Assembly (NCBI GenBank): GCA_937905835.1
Contig: CALCXK010000042.1
Coordinates: 1-64,000, forward strand
Direction of reading: 5' to 3'
Length of the DNA stretch: 64,000 bases
From: an uncultured Ilumatobacter sp.
GTDB taxonomy: Bacteria > Actinomycetota > Acidimicrobiia > Acidimicrobiales > Ilumatobacteraceae
The position numbers and the translations under genes are program-made. Each line of letters opens with the position of its first letter. Within the stretch, counting starts at the first letter, position 1. The notes under the pieces were generated by a model, which ran no database searches, was not told where the DNA came from, and worked only from the letters and a program-made list of their open reading frames with translations. Shown piece after piece: positions 41,454-50,154 of this stretch.

Positions 41454-41792
41454 TCAGCCCCAACCGAGTTCGTGGAGGCGATCGTCGTCGATGCCGGCAG
41501 CATGTGCGACTTCGTGGATGACGGTGACGAACACTTCGTTCTCGAGGTCGTCCATGTCCTCACACATGTCGCAGAGCGCGAGCCGGTAGATCGTCACGAT
41601 GTCTGGGCCTTCCTGGCCGGTGCGTTCGGTGTGGGGTACGCCCTCGTACAAGCCGAGCAACGTGGGCTCGTCCGCATGTCGGTTGACGACCTGCACGACG
41701 ACGTTGTCGAGCACGTGCTGGAGCTCGTCAGGCAGGTCGCCAAGCGCGTCGGCGACCATCCGGTCGAACTTGTACTTCGGCACCGCCTCCAT
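41454..41792 (-). CDS. Zincin-like metallopeptidase
   Basis: 112 residues. The signature VIHEVAHAAGIDDDRLHELG contains H-E-x2-H-x2-G-x2-D, typical of the small DUF-type zincin family (TTHA0227-like). MEAVPKYKFDRMVADALGDL is a normal start for it. Small soluble metalloproteases of unknown target. Between mrp and the polymerase gene on the same strand. Confidence 0.85.
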   Translation of the reverse strand: MEAVPKYKFDRMVADALGDLPDELQHVLDNVVVQVVNRHADEPTLLGLYEGVPHTERTGQEGPDIVTIYRLALCDMCEDMDDLENEVFVTVIHEVAHAAGIDDDRLHELGWG

Positions 41793-41865
41793 GCAGAGAT
41801 CATGTCGGTCATGTGCTGCGCCGCCAACTCGGCAATTCAAAGAGTTCGCCGCAGCTGTGGCGAAC

Positions 41866-43020
41866 TCAGATGATCTTGAGTTGTGGGGAGTAGATCTTCT
41901 TTGGCTTCATGTCGACAGCGATCTGGCGGGCCATCTCGTGGAAGATCTTGGCCGACTCGGACTCGGGGTCGACTGCCGTGATCGGCTTGCCGTCGTCGCC
42001 GCCTTCGCGTAGCGCTGGCACGAGCGGAAGCTGACCGATGAGCGGAACGCCAACCTGGTCAGCGAGTGCTTGGCCGCCGCCGGACCCGAAGATCTCGTAC
42101 TTCTTGCCGTCGTCACCGACGAACCAGGACATGTTCTCGATGATGCCGCGAACCGGCAGGTTGACCTTCTCGGCCATGGCTGCCGACATCGCGGCAACCT
42201 TCTGCGCTGCGGGCTGCGGGGTGGTGACGACGAAGACTTCGCCACGCGGGAGGTACTGCGAGAGCGACAGGGCGATGTCACCGGTGCCGGGCGGCATGTC
42301 GATGAGGAGGAAGTCGGGCTCGTCCCAGAACACGTCGGTGAGGAATTGCTCGAGTGCCTTGTGCAGCATCGGGCCACGCCAGATGACGGCCTCACCTGCC
42401 GGGACGAAGTAGCCGATCGAGATCGCACGGACGCCGTACATCTCCGGCGGGATCAACATCTCGTCGATGGCGACCGGGTCGCGGTCAGTGCCGAGCATGC
42501 GGGGGATCGAGTAGCCGTAAATGTCGGCGTCGATAATGCCGACCGAGTAGCCCTGAGCGGCGAGCGCAACAGCGAGGTTGGTGGTGACGGTCGACTTGCC
42601 GACACCGCCCTTGCCCGACGAAATGAGGAGTGGGCGGGTCTTCGAATCGTTCTTGGCGAACGGCACCACACGGCCCTCGGCGTGCCCGTGTGCCTGGCCC
42701 TGACCGGCAGATGCGCCCGCGTCGCCATGCAGCGTCTTGCGAAGGTTTTCGCGGTCCTCGTCGCTCATGACGGTGAACTCGAGATCGATCGATTCGACGC
42801 CGTCGAGCTGTGTTGCAGCGTCGGAGACTCGCTTCTCGATTTCTGCCTTGAGCGGGCAGCCCGGAACCGTGAGGGCGATCAAAATGCCAACGACCCCGTT
42901 CCCCAAGATCGAGACACCACGGACCATGCCGAGGTCGACGATTGAACGATGGAGTTCGGGATCTTCGACTGGCCGGAGGGCCTCGACGATCTGCTCTTCG
43001 GTGACAACGGGTCCACTCAT
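41866..43020 (-). CDS. mrp: Mrp/NBP35 iron-sulfur carrier ATPase
   Basis: 384 residues. N-terminal MIP18 domain (VEDPELHRSIVDLGMVRG, PGCPLKAEIEKRV) and a P-loop ATPase: deviant Walker A ISSGKGGVGKSTVTTNLAVA, Walker B LLIDMPPGTGDIALSL. It delivers Fe-S clusters to target proteins. The start MSGPVVTEEQIVEAL at 43020 is usual; the stretch above it overlaps the divergent regulator's promoter. Followed by the zincin and polymerase genes. Confidence 0.93.
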   Translation of the reverse strand: MSGPVVTEEQIVEALRPVEDPELHRSIVDLGMVRGVSILGNGVVGILIALTVPGCPLKAEIEKRVSDAATQLDGVESIDLEFTVMSDEDRENLRKTLHGDAGASAGQGQAHGHAEGRVVPFAKNDSKTRPLLISSGKGGVGKSTVTTNLAVALAAQGYSVGIIDADIYGYSIPRMLGTDRDPVAIDEMLIPPEMYGVRAISIGYFVPAGEAVIWRGPMLHKALEQFLTDVFWDEPDFLLIDMPPGTGDIALSLSQYLPRGEVFVVTTPQPAAQKVAAMSAAMAEKVNLPVRGIIENMSWFVGDDGKKYEIFGSGGGQALADQVGVPLIGQLPLVPALREGGDDGKPITAVDPESESAKIFHEMARQIAVDMKPKKIYSPQLKII

Positions 43021-43068
43021 GGCGACCAGTGTGTCGATGGCCTGCGGGATTTGCACTACGGCGATAGG

Positions 43069-43074
43069 TAATAT
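43069..43074 (+). promoter_or_regulatory. -10 box of the sufR-like gene
   Basis: TAATAT, 7 nt before the GTG at 43082, in the 61-nt divergent gap with mrp. Probable leaderless promoter. Confidence 0.5.
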
Positions 43075-43081
43075 TGTCGAC

Positions 43082-43831
43082 GTGTCCACTGGAACTGCGT
43101 TCACCGCCGCGGTGTCGGCGATCACCGATGCATTCGGCGATCCAACGCGCCGATCCGCCTACTTGTTTGCGCGCGAACATTCCCGAACTCACGATGGCGA
43201 GACGCCGGACGGCGTCACAGCGTCGATGGTTGCCAAGCAGGTGGGCGTGCATGCCAACGTGGCACGCCATCACCTCGACAAGCTTGCAGCCGGCGGCTAC
43301 CTCGAAGTCGTCACCGGTAAGCCGAGCGGTACTGCCGGTCGGCCATCGAAGCACTACGTCGCCGTCGGCGATGCGTTCGACGAAGCGACGTTCCCCGTCC
43401 GGAGCGACGACCTGGTGTTGTCGTTACTCGGTCGCACCTTGAGCAAGCTGCCCCGCGATGAAGCCGAGCAGATGGCCGAAGAAGTTGGCTCCGAATACGG
43501 CAGGGCCATAGCCGCGGGGCTGACGGGCGATGCGCTCAAGGCCGGTCGGCGCTCGTTGCGATCTGCCATCCAGGCAGTAGCCGATGCCCTGTCGGCCCAT
43601 GGATTCGCAGCGCATGCCGAAGGTCGCAACGATCAACTGAAGATCATCAACAACCACTGCCCCTTCGGCGACATCGCCGCCGAACACCCGGTGATCTGCG
43701 CAGTCGACCGCGGCATGGTCCGCGGGATGCTCAGCGAGCTCTACAAAACCGACGACGACGACGCGTTCCGCGCCATCACCACCGACTCGTCGTTGGCTGC
43801 CGGCGACACCTTTTGCACCACCTCTGTCTGA
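43082..43831 (+). CDS. SufR-like Fe-S dependent HTH regulator
   Basis: 249 residues from a GTG. The winged helix contains VAKQVGVHANVARHHLDKLA, then GRPSKHYVAVGDAF. Three Cys near the C-terminus lie in NNHCPFGD, HPVICAVDRG and GDTFCTTSV, the SufR-type cluster ligand pattern. SufR represses suf genes when its cluster is intact. Here it faces mrp rather than a suf operon, across 61 nt, so it may control the Fe-S carrier directly (inference). Confidence 0.82.
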   Translation: MSTGTAFTAAVSAITDAFGDPTRRSAYLFAREHSRTHDGETPDGVTASMVAKQVGVHANVARHHLDKLAAGGYLEVVTGKPSGTAGRPSKHYVAVGDAFDEATFPVRSDDLVLSLLGRTLSKLPRDEAEQMAEEVGSEYGRAIAAGLTGDALKAGRRSLRSAIQAVADALSAHGFAAHAEGRNDQLKIINNHCPFGDIAAEHPVICAVDRGMVRGMLSELYKTDDDDAFRAITTDSSLAAGDTFCTTSV

Positions 43832-43871
43832 CGTATACACCCAGACCGGACTGACAGCATCTCGATCGCAA

Positions 43872-43877
43872 TAGCCT
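43872..43877 (+). promoter_or_regulatory. -10 box of metA
   Basis: TAGCCT, 6 nt before the ATG at 43884, leaderless arrangement. I see no SAM riboswitch in the 52-nt gap. Confidence 0.5.
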
Positions 43878-43883
43878 CTGCAT

Positions 43884-44783
43884 ATGCCGATCAAGATCCC
43901 GGATACGCTGCCGGCCCGAGCACTTCTCGAACAAGAAGGTGTGATGGTGATGAGCGAGTCCACCGCTGTACGCCAGGACATACGGCCGCTCCGGATCGGG
44001 CTACTCAACCTGATGCCAGACAAGATTGCGACTGAAACACAGATTGCGCGCCTCATCGCCTCGACGCCGCTGCAGGTCGAGCTGACCCTCGTGCGGGTCG
44101 GCACTCATGCGTCTAAGAACACCTCCGAGGACCACCTGATCTCCTTCTACCGAACATGGCATGAGGTCAGGGATCAGTATTTCGATGGCTTCATCATCAC
44201 TGGCGCTCCGATTGAGACCCTCTCCTTCGACGAGGTCACCTACTGGTCGGAACTCACCGAGATCCTCGACTGGACCACGACCAACGTGCATTCAACGTTC
44301 AGCATCTGCTGGGGAGCAATGGCTGCGCTTTGGCACTTCCACGACATACCGAAGCACATCTTGCAAGACAAGGCGTGCGGCGTTTATCGGCACCGCAACC
44401 TGGCGCCAGCATCGCCGTACTTGGCGGGATTCTCTGACGACTTTTCAGTTTCGGTCTCGCGCTGGACGGAAGTACGCAGAGCCGACATCGAGCAGGTAGG
44501 AGGCCTCGAACTCCTGATGGAATCGGATGAGACGGGCGTCTGCCTCGTCTCTGAGATGGAGGGACGACGTCTCTATATGTTCAACCACATCGAATACGAT
44601 TCGGCGACGCTGGCTCACGAGTATTTCCGAGACATCGAAGCGGGACTGCTGATCGACGTGCCGCACGACTATTTCCCCAACGATGACCCCAGCCTGGCCC
44701 CGATCAACCGGTGGCGCTCCCACGCCTTCTTACTGTTCGGCAACTGGATCAACCAGGTATATCAATCCACCCCGTTCGAGTAG
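43884..44783 (+). CDS. metA: Homoserine O-acyltransferase (MetA), predicted acetyltransferase
   Basis: 299 residues. The nucleophile Cys is in FSICWGAMAAL, and the catalytic His and Glu in MFNHIEYDS. In the discriminating loop ITGAPIETLSF a Glu follows GAPI; in the family Gly here gives succinyl-CoA use (E. coli), whereas Glu gives acetyl-CoA. So O-acetylhomoserine is expected. First step of methionine synthesis from homoserine. A -10 box 6 nt upstream supports the start. Gap of 149 nt to DUF3107 holds no gene I recognise. Confidence 0.93.
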   Translation: MPIKIPDTLPARALLEQEGVMVMSESTAVRQDIRPLRIGLLNLMPDKIATETQIARLIASTPLQVELTLVRVGTHASKNTSEDHLISFYRTWHEVRDQYFDGFIITGAPIETLSFDEVTYWSELTEILDWTTTNVHSTFSICWGAMAALWHFHDIPKHILQDKACGVYRHRNLAPASPYLAGFSDDFSVSVSRWTEVRRADIEQVGGLELLMESDETGVCLVSEMEGRRLYMFNHIEYDSATLAHEYFRDIEAGLLIDVPHDYFPNDDPSLAPINRWRSHAFLLFGNWINQVYQSTPFE

Positions 44784-44920
44784 ATCACGCGCGTTTTCGT
44801 GAATGAAGACCGGATCGAGGTCAAGATGCAGAGCCGCCCAGTGATGGCAGTAGTGCCGCTTCGCGCAGTTTCGGCCACGATGTAGTCGTCACGACGCAGC
44901 AGGCACGACGCGGTGCCCGG

Positions 44921-44926
44921 TAGCCT
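44921..44926 (+). promoter_or_regulatory. -10 box of the DUF3107 gene
   Basis: TAGCCT, 6 nt before the GTG at 44933, leaderless arrangement. Confidence 0.45.
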
Positions 44927-44932
44927 CCATCT

Positions 44933-45166
44933 GTGGACGTACGCATCGGAGTCACCCAAGCCCCTCGTGAGATCAACCTCGAACTCGGCGACGACATAGA
45001 TCGCGACGATCTCCAGTCACGCGTCGAGGCGGCACTCTCTGGTGCCAGCGACGTGCTGTGGATCACTGACAAGCGCGGCAACGACGTGGGCGTACCATCA
45101 GCGAAGATCGCTTACGTCGAGCTCGGCTCCGCCGAAAGCACCCGCAAGATTGGCTTTGGAGACTAA
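44933..45166 (+). CDS. DUF3107 family protein
   Basis: 77 residues starting with GTG. The whole sequence fits DUF3107: VRIGVTQAPREINLEL, WITDKRGNDVGVPSAKIAYV and a short G-F-G-D end. Actinobacterial-specific, function unknown; the mycobacterial relative is a small ATP-binding-like protein. 46 nt upstream of the ArsA-like genes. Confidence 0.88.
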   Translation: MDVRIGVTQAPREINLELGDDIDRDDLQSRVEAALSGASDVLWITDKRGNDVGVPSAKIAYVELGSAESTRKIGFGD

Positions 45167-45212
45167 GACCTGTGGTCTGGGCCAATGGCGCTGACCACAT
45201 GTGCAGGCGATC

Positions 45213-46187
45213 ATGACCTCGCTGCTTGATCTCGACCTGCTTTGGGTCACGGGCAAGGGCGGCGTCGGTAAGACCTCGACCGCAGCGGCGATCGCTGAAG
45301 TCGCAGCCCGATCGGGCCGTTCGACGCTGGTCTGCGAGATGGACGCCAAGGGTGCGCTTGCGTCAGCGCTCGGAGTCGACGAACTCGACTTTGCGCCAGT
45401 CGAAGTAGCGCCGAACCTGCATGCGATGTCGATGAGCACCGAAGATGCACTTCGGGAGTACCTCCGGCTCTTCGTGCGAATTCCGTTCATCGGGCGCATC
45501 GGGCCGCTCGCGAAGACCTTCGACTTCGTCGCTGACGCCGCACCCGGCGTCAAGGAGATCCTCAGCGTTGGCAAGTTGTGCTTTGAGGTGCGCGAGCAGA
45601 ACTACGACTTGGTCGTCGTCGACGGCGAATCGACTGGCCACATCGTCAGCCAGATCGGCGCACCGAAGGTGATCGCCGATCTCGTGCAGGTCGGCTTGGT
45701 TCGCGAGCAGACCCAGTGGATGCTCGACATCCTCATCGATGCCAACCGAACCGGCGTCGCTGTGGTCACCACCCCGGAGGAGATGCCGGTAACCGAATCG
45801 TCTGAGTTGCTGCGCCGTCTGACGCGCGAGACCGCTGTGCACCCCGCCGTCGTGATCGCCAATCGCGTCCTTCCGGTGCTGTTCGACCGGCGCGAGCAGG
45901 CAGTGGTCGATCAACTTGACGCAGCGCTCCCCACGCTCATCAACGCGGTCGGTCCAGGAGTCAGCGCCGTTCTCGAAGCGGCCCGTTTCACAGATGCTCG
46001 TCGCCGCACCGGAGCTCAACATCTCGGTCGACTGCGCGCCGCACTCGATGCTGCCGATCCGCCGCTCGACATTCCGATCATCACGGTGCCGGAATTGTTC
46101 GCACGGAACGGTGGCCGGCGTGTTGTGTCGTTGATCGCCGACGGGCTTGCTGACGAACTCGACGTCGAGATTCCGAGCGATCGGTGA
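45213..46187 (+). CDS. ArsA-like ATPase, BagA-type subunit
   Basis: 324 residues from MTSLLDLDLLWVTG; a GTG at 45201 would add four residues. Walker A TGKGGVGKTSTAAAIA, switch I/II region VVVDGESTGHIVSQ and TTPEEMPVTESSE match the ArsA/Get3 class without the anion-binding Cys of true arsenite pumps. In Mycobacterium the homologues Rv3679-Rv3680 form a heterodimer affecting glycerol use and redox state. The stop overlaps the second subunit (GTGA). Confidence 0.85.
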   Translation: MTSLLDLDLLWVTGKGGVGKTSTAAAIAEVAARSGRSTLVCEMDAKGALASALGVDELDFAPVEVAPNLHAMSMSTEDALREYLRLFVRIPFIGRIGPLAKTFDFVADAAPGVKEILSVGKLCFEVREQNYDLVVVDGESTGHIVSQIGAPKVIADLVQVGLVREQTQWMLDILIDANRTGVAVVTTPEEMPVTESSELLRRLTRETAVHPAVVIANRVLPVLFDRREQAVVDQLDAALPTLINAVGPGVSAVLEAARFTDARRRTGAQHLGRLRAALDAADPPLDIPIITVPELFARNGGRRVVSLIADGLADELDVEIPSDR

Positions 46188-47350
46188 GCGACCTCGACAA
46201 CCTCCTTGCCAGTCGCGAGATGATCCTCGTGGCAGGCTCCGGTGGCGTCGGCAAGACCACGATCGCCGCAGCGATGGGCATTGCTGCAGCCCAGCGTCAG
46301 AAGGGCAAGATCCTCGTACTCACGGTTGACCCGGCCAAGCGGCTCGCCACAGCTTTAGGCCTCGATGACGTCGGGAACACGCCGGTCCGGATCAAACCCG
46401 AATTGTTCAACGAGGCCGGGGTCATCGTGCGCGGCGAACTGTGGGTTGCGATGCTCGATACGAAGGCCGGTTGGGACGAGCTCATCCGCCGGCACGCGCC
46501 CGACGCCCAAGTACTTGACGCCGTGCTGGCGAACCCGCTCTATCAGAACATCACGAGCCGCTTCGTTCACAGTCACGACTATCTGGCGATGGAACAGCTC
46601 CATGACCTGCATGCGACCGGTGATTTCGACCTGGTGATCGTCGACACTCCGCCGTCGCGAAATGCGCTGTCGATTCTCGATGCGCCGGGTCGGATGATCG
46701 ACTTTTTCGGGAGCCGATTGCTGCGCTGGCTCACTGTGCCGTATCGCTCGCGTGTGTTCACTCTGGCGTCAAAACCCTTCTATCAAGTTGCCGATCGCAT
46801 ACTCGGCTCCCGATTCCTCCAGGACATCGCCGAATTTTTCGTGCTGTTCCAAGCAATGGAGAAGGGATTCGTGAAGCGAGCGGGGGCTGTCGAAGCGTTA
46901 GTAGCTGACGCCCGGACGGCTTTCGTTGTCGTCACCACGCTCGAGACTGCGCCGAGCCACGAAGCCAAATTCCTCGCTCAGGCGTTACTCAACCGAGGCA
47001 TGACGCTTGGAGCAATGGTGGTGAACCGTGTATTGCCGGCCCGGCTTGCGGGCAACGATGCGATCGCCAGTGCCACCGCACTTCTCGAAGCTGGGCCTGA
47101 ACTGATCGATGCGGTCGCTGAGCAACTCGATGACGCATCACCAAAGACGGTTGCCGCGGTGCTCGCTCAACTTGCCGAGCGATTCGACGATGTCGCGCTC
47201 GTCGCGAGTCGAGAAACTGAACGTCGAGCCGAGCTCGCAACCTTTGCGCCCACGATGCTCGACGTCCCGTGGCTTACCGGCGACATTCACGACATCGCCG
47301 GCCTAGGCGAACTCGTCGAGCATCTCCGCATCGACTCCATCAACGGCTGA
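46184..47350 (+). CDS. ArsA-like ATPase, BagB-type subunit
   Basis: 388 residues from GTG. Walker A LVAGSGGVGKTTIAAAMG, VDPAKRLATALGL and the second switch VIVDTPPSRNALSILDAPG show an ArsA family ATPase; no paired Cys for arsenite. It overlaps the first subunit by 4 nt, as expected for a heterodimer. Membrane-facing partner not identified here. The 69-nt gap to the sensor kinase shows no terminator. Confidence 0.85.
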   Translation: MSDLDNLLASREMILVAGSGGVGKTTIAAAMGIAAAQRQKGKILVLTVDPAKRLATALGLDDVGNTPVRIKPELFNEAGVIVRGELWVAMLDTKAGWDELIRRHAPDAQVLDAVLANPLYQNITSRFVHSHDYLAMEQLHDLHATGDFDLVIVDTPPSRNALSILDAPGRMIDFFGSRLLRWLTVPYRSRVFTLASKPFYQVADRILGSRFLQDIAEFFVLFQAMEKGFVKRAGAVEALVADARTAFVVVTTLETAPSHEAKFLAQALLNRGMTLGAMVVNRVLPARLAGNDAIASATALLEAGPELIDAVAEQLDDASPKTVAAVLAQLAERFDDVALVASRETERRAELATFAPTMLDVPWLTGDIHDIAGLGELVEHLRIDSING

Positions 47351-47419
47351 ACCGTTGCGCTCCAAACTGTCGGGCTGATTGCACCGGCTACAGGTGTCGG
47401 ATGCGGCAGACTCTGGTCG

Positions 47420-48925
47420 ATGACTTCATTGGCCGACCTGTCACGGCAACATTCGTCACTCGATGGTGACGACATCGATCACCTGCAACGGCTCGGCGCT
47501 GAGTGGGGGTTTCTTGCAGATCTTTGCTTTGCCGATCTGATGTTGTATGTGCGGTCAAACGACGAGAAGTGGGTTGTCGTCGACCAGGTCCGGCCAGCCA
47601 CGAACCAGACGATGTTTGTCGCCGACTACATCGGCACGTGGGCGACGAATAGTGCCGATCTCCTCGAAAAGGCCGCAGCGACTGGCGAGACCCTCGAAGG
47701 TGAGATTTCCGCAAGCGGTAGCGGCGATGCCAGCACCCGGATGATGGCGATTCCCGTTCGACGGGAGGGCCGAGTGGTTGCTGTGCTCAGTAAAGAGTGG
47801 AAGGTCCAAGATGGTCGCAGTCTTGGTGAGCTCGAGCGGGCCTACAACATCATCTTCGACAAATTCGTCCTGATGATCAATGCTGGTACGTTCCCGTTCG
47901 CGGGCCTCGTCGCCGACTCGAGCGCAGCGCCCCGGATCGGTGACGGCGTGCTGATGCTTGACGCGAACGGCACCGTCACCTATGTGTCGCCGAATGCGAA
48001 CTCGGCGCTCCACCGTGTCGGGATTCACGCCAACCCGGTCGGCATGCGATTGGCCGAACTCGGGTTCCACGACGGCCCTGCCCGTCAGGCGTTCGAACGC
48101 ATGGAACCCGTGGTCGAAGAGTTCGAGCAGGGCACCGGGGTCACGCTCCTCAGTCGGTGCGTGCCGCTTGTCCGACACGTCGATGGTAAACCGGTCATCG
48201 ACGGCGGCCTCATGCTCGTTCGTGATGTCACCGAAATTCGCAAGCGCGATCGCCTCTTGCTCTCTAAGGACGCAACGATCCGTGAAATCCATCACCGGGT
48301 CAAGAACAACCTCCAGACCATCTCGTCGCTACTGCGCCTGCAGGCGCGTCGCCTTACGAGCCCGGAGGCCAAGGCTGCAGTGGCCGAGTCGGTGCGCCGC
48401 ATCCGCACCATTGCGCTGGTGCACGAGTCGCTCTCGCGGGAGCCCGGAGAAGACATCGCATTCATCGAGATCGTGCGTCCGTTGCTCCGGCTGGCCGAAG
48501 AAGGTCTGCAATCACCTGACCGCCCGGTGCGGTTTACGGTCACCGGTGATGGCGGCCGAATTGCTGCCGACACGGCAACGCCGCTCTCGGTCGTGTTGAC
48601 CGAACTGTTGCAGAACGCCGTTGATCACGGTTTCCGCGAGGGCAGCCGGGGCGGCGCAGTGACGGTGTCGCTCACTCAGCGGCTTGGGGAGCTCCACGTC
48701 AAGGTCACCGACAACGGTCGTGGTGTCGAACCCGGTTTCGACCTTGATGCGTCAACTGGGCTCGGTTTGTCGATCGTTCGCACATTGGTCACGACCGAAC
48801 TCAACGGCAGCATCTCGATCCGTCCGGCAGTTCCGGAAGATCTCGACGAGGCAGGCCTCGGTGACGGCTCGTCACATAACCACGGCACAGTGGTCGAACT
48901 GTCGGTGCCGACTGTCGACGACTGA
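47420..48925 (+). CDS. PdtaS-like sensor histidine kinase
   Basis: 501 residues: N-terminal GAF-like domain (about 1-150), a PAS domain (GVLMLDANGTVTYVSPNANS), then HisKA_2 with EIHHRVKNNLQTISSLLRL carrying the phospho-accepting His, and an ATPase domain with VLTELLQNAVDHGFREG and VTDNGRGVEPGFD. No TM segments: cytosolic, like mycobacterial PdtaS. The partner would be an ANTAR response regulator (PdtaR), not found in this window. The convergent WhiB gene parallels the whiB1-pdtaS arrangement in Mycobacterium. Confidence 0.88.
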   Translation: MTSLADLSRQHSSLDGDDIDHLQRLGAEWGFLADLCFADLMLYVRSNDEKWVVVDQVRPATNQTMFVADYIGTWATNSADLLEKAAATGETLEGEISASGSGDASTRMMAIPVRREGRVVAVLSKEWKVQDGRSLGELERAYNIIFDKFVLMINAGTFPFAGLVADSSAAPRIGDGVLMLDANGTVTYVSPNANSALHRVGIHANPVGMRLAELGFHDGPARQAFERMEPVVEEFEQGTGVTLLSRCVPLVRHVDGKPVIDGGLMLVRDVTEIRKRDRLLLSKDATIREIHHRVKNNLQTISSLLRLQARRLTSPEAKAAVAESVRRIRTIALVHESLSREPGEDIAFIEIVRPLLRLAEEGLQSPDRPVRFTVTGDGGRIAADTATPLSVVLTELLQNAVDHGFREGSRGGAVTVSLTQRLGELHVKVTDNGRGVEPGFDLDASTGLGLSIVRTLVTTELNGSISIRPAVPEDLDEAGLGDGSSHNHGTVVELSVPTVDD

Positions 48926-48952
48926 GTCGGCTCGGCGTAACGACCAGAAAAA

Positions 48953-49249
48953 TCAGCCGACGGCGGAGCGTGCTGCAGCCACTCGCTTGCGACGGATGAC
49001 GCGCCGCTCTTCTTCAGTGAGGCCGCCCCAGATACCGGAATCCTGGTTGGTGTCAAGCGCGAAATCGAGACAACCTTGAGCGGACGGGCATTCGCCGCAG
49101 ACCTCTTTGGCGTTGTCGATCTGAACGAGCGCGTTTCCGGTGGTGCCGATCGGGAAGAAGAGCTCCGGATCGGTTTCACGGCACAGGGCGTCATCTCGCC
49201 AGTCTGTCTCCGCTGCTCCCAAGGTGAGGCTGGACGCAAGAATCGTCAC
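48953..49249 (-). CDS. WhiB-family iron-sulfur transcription factor (WhiB1-like)
   Basis: 98 residues from the GTG at 49249, preceded by GGAG 8 nt upstream; an ATG at 49285 would add twelve. The four cluster Cys are in DALCRETD, EVCGECPSAQGC, and the GIWGG turn precedes the basic tail RRVIRRKRVAAARSAVG. WhiB proteins bind sigma-70 region 4 through a [4Fe-4S] cluster and sense O2/NO. Order of motifs and neighbour kinase suggest the WhiB1 clade. Intergenic 49286-49470 (185 nt) shows no gene. Confidence 0.92.
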   Translation of the reverse strand: MTILASSLTLGAAETDWRDDALCRETDPELFFPIGTTGNALVQIDNAKEVCGECPSAQGCLDFALDTNQDSGIWGGLTEEERRVIRRKRVAAARSAVG

Positions 49250-49470
49250 TGGTGTGTCTCCAAGGAGTTCGTTCTGGCGCTGCATGCGGGTCTGCAACGC
49301 AATGTGTGTGGTGCCGCCCGGTCGACGGACTGAATGTAGGCGCGACCCGGGGGCTCCGCAAGAGGCGGAGTGTGTGACGCGCGCCGCCTTGACGGGAATG
49401 GCGCGCGTGTGCTCGCGCGTCGCAGAGGGCCGATTCGGATGTGTGCTCAGGCGACGGCAATACTTCGAAC

Positions 49471-50154
49471 ATGTTGGTGATCGGACATCGAGGCGCTTCA
49501 GCTGCCGCTCCAGAGAACTCGATCCGGGCGTTCGAATTCGCCGACAAGATGGGAGCCGATGGCGTCGAACTCGATGTCCGCTTGGCACCCGACGGCCGAT
49601 TGATCGTGAAGCACGACCCGCTGCCGACCGAACCGGCTGCGCTCGACGGCTACCCGGTCCTCTCCGAAGCGCTCGCGGCGTGCGGCAACATGCTCGTCAA
49701 TGTCGAGATCAAGAACTCCGGTGGCGAGGCCTGCTACGACCCGGACGTCGCCGTTGCCGCGCCGACCATTGCAGAAATGCGCGAGCACGGTGACGCATCG
49801 CGCTGGATCATCTCGTCGTTTGACTGGGCGACGATTCGTCGTTGTCGCGAACTGGCACCCGAGTTGATGACGGCCTACCTCGTGATGAATGCCACTCCGG
49901 AGGTGATCGAACAGACCGCTGCGGCTGGTCACGCTGCGGTCCATCCGTGGGAGCCGACCATCGATCAGGAAATGGTCGATCGCTGTCATGGCGCTGGTAT
50001 TGCCATCAACACCTGGACCTGCAATGACCCGGAGCGGCTGCAAGAACTCGCCAGAGTCGGCGTCGACGCGGTCTGTACCGATATGCCGGACTTGGCGCTG
50101 ATGGCGCTCGGCCGTCGGATCAGCCCGGCGGCGCAGTGGGGAACACGAGCTTGA
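49471..50154 (+). CDS. Glycerophosphodiester phosphodiesterase
   Basis: 227 residues from MLVIGHRGASAAAPENSIRA. Metal/catalytic residues: the H-R-G-A start, ADGVELDVRLAPDG and VKHDPL (E-x-D and H), then NVEIKNSGG and INTWTCNDPERLQEL, all in family order. It hydrolyses glycerophosphodiesters to alcohol and glycerol-3-phosphate. No signal peptide. Its end overlaps the convergent lipid kinase by 35 nt. Confidence 0.9.
   Translation: MLVIGHRGASAAAPENSIRAFEFADKMGADGVELDVRLAPDGRLIVKHDPLPTEPAALDGYPVLSEALAACGNMLVNVEIKNSGGEACYDPDVAVAAPTIAEMREHGDASRWIISSFDWATIRRCRELAPELMTAYLVMNATPEVIEQTAAAGHAAVHPWEPTIDQEMVDRCHGAGIAINTWTCNDPERLQELARVGVDAVCTDMPDLALMALGRRISPAAQWGTRA

Noticed and set aside
43832..43883. 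Possible SAM riboswitch before metA
   Set aside because: The gap is only 52 nt, with a leaderless -10 box, leaving no room for an aptamer.
45167..45212. Inverted repeat TGTGGTC / GACCACA between DUF3107 and the ArsA-like gene
   Set aside because: Seven-nt arms with a 17-nt loop are weak; not convincing as an operator or terminator.
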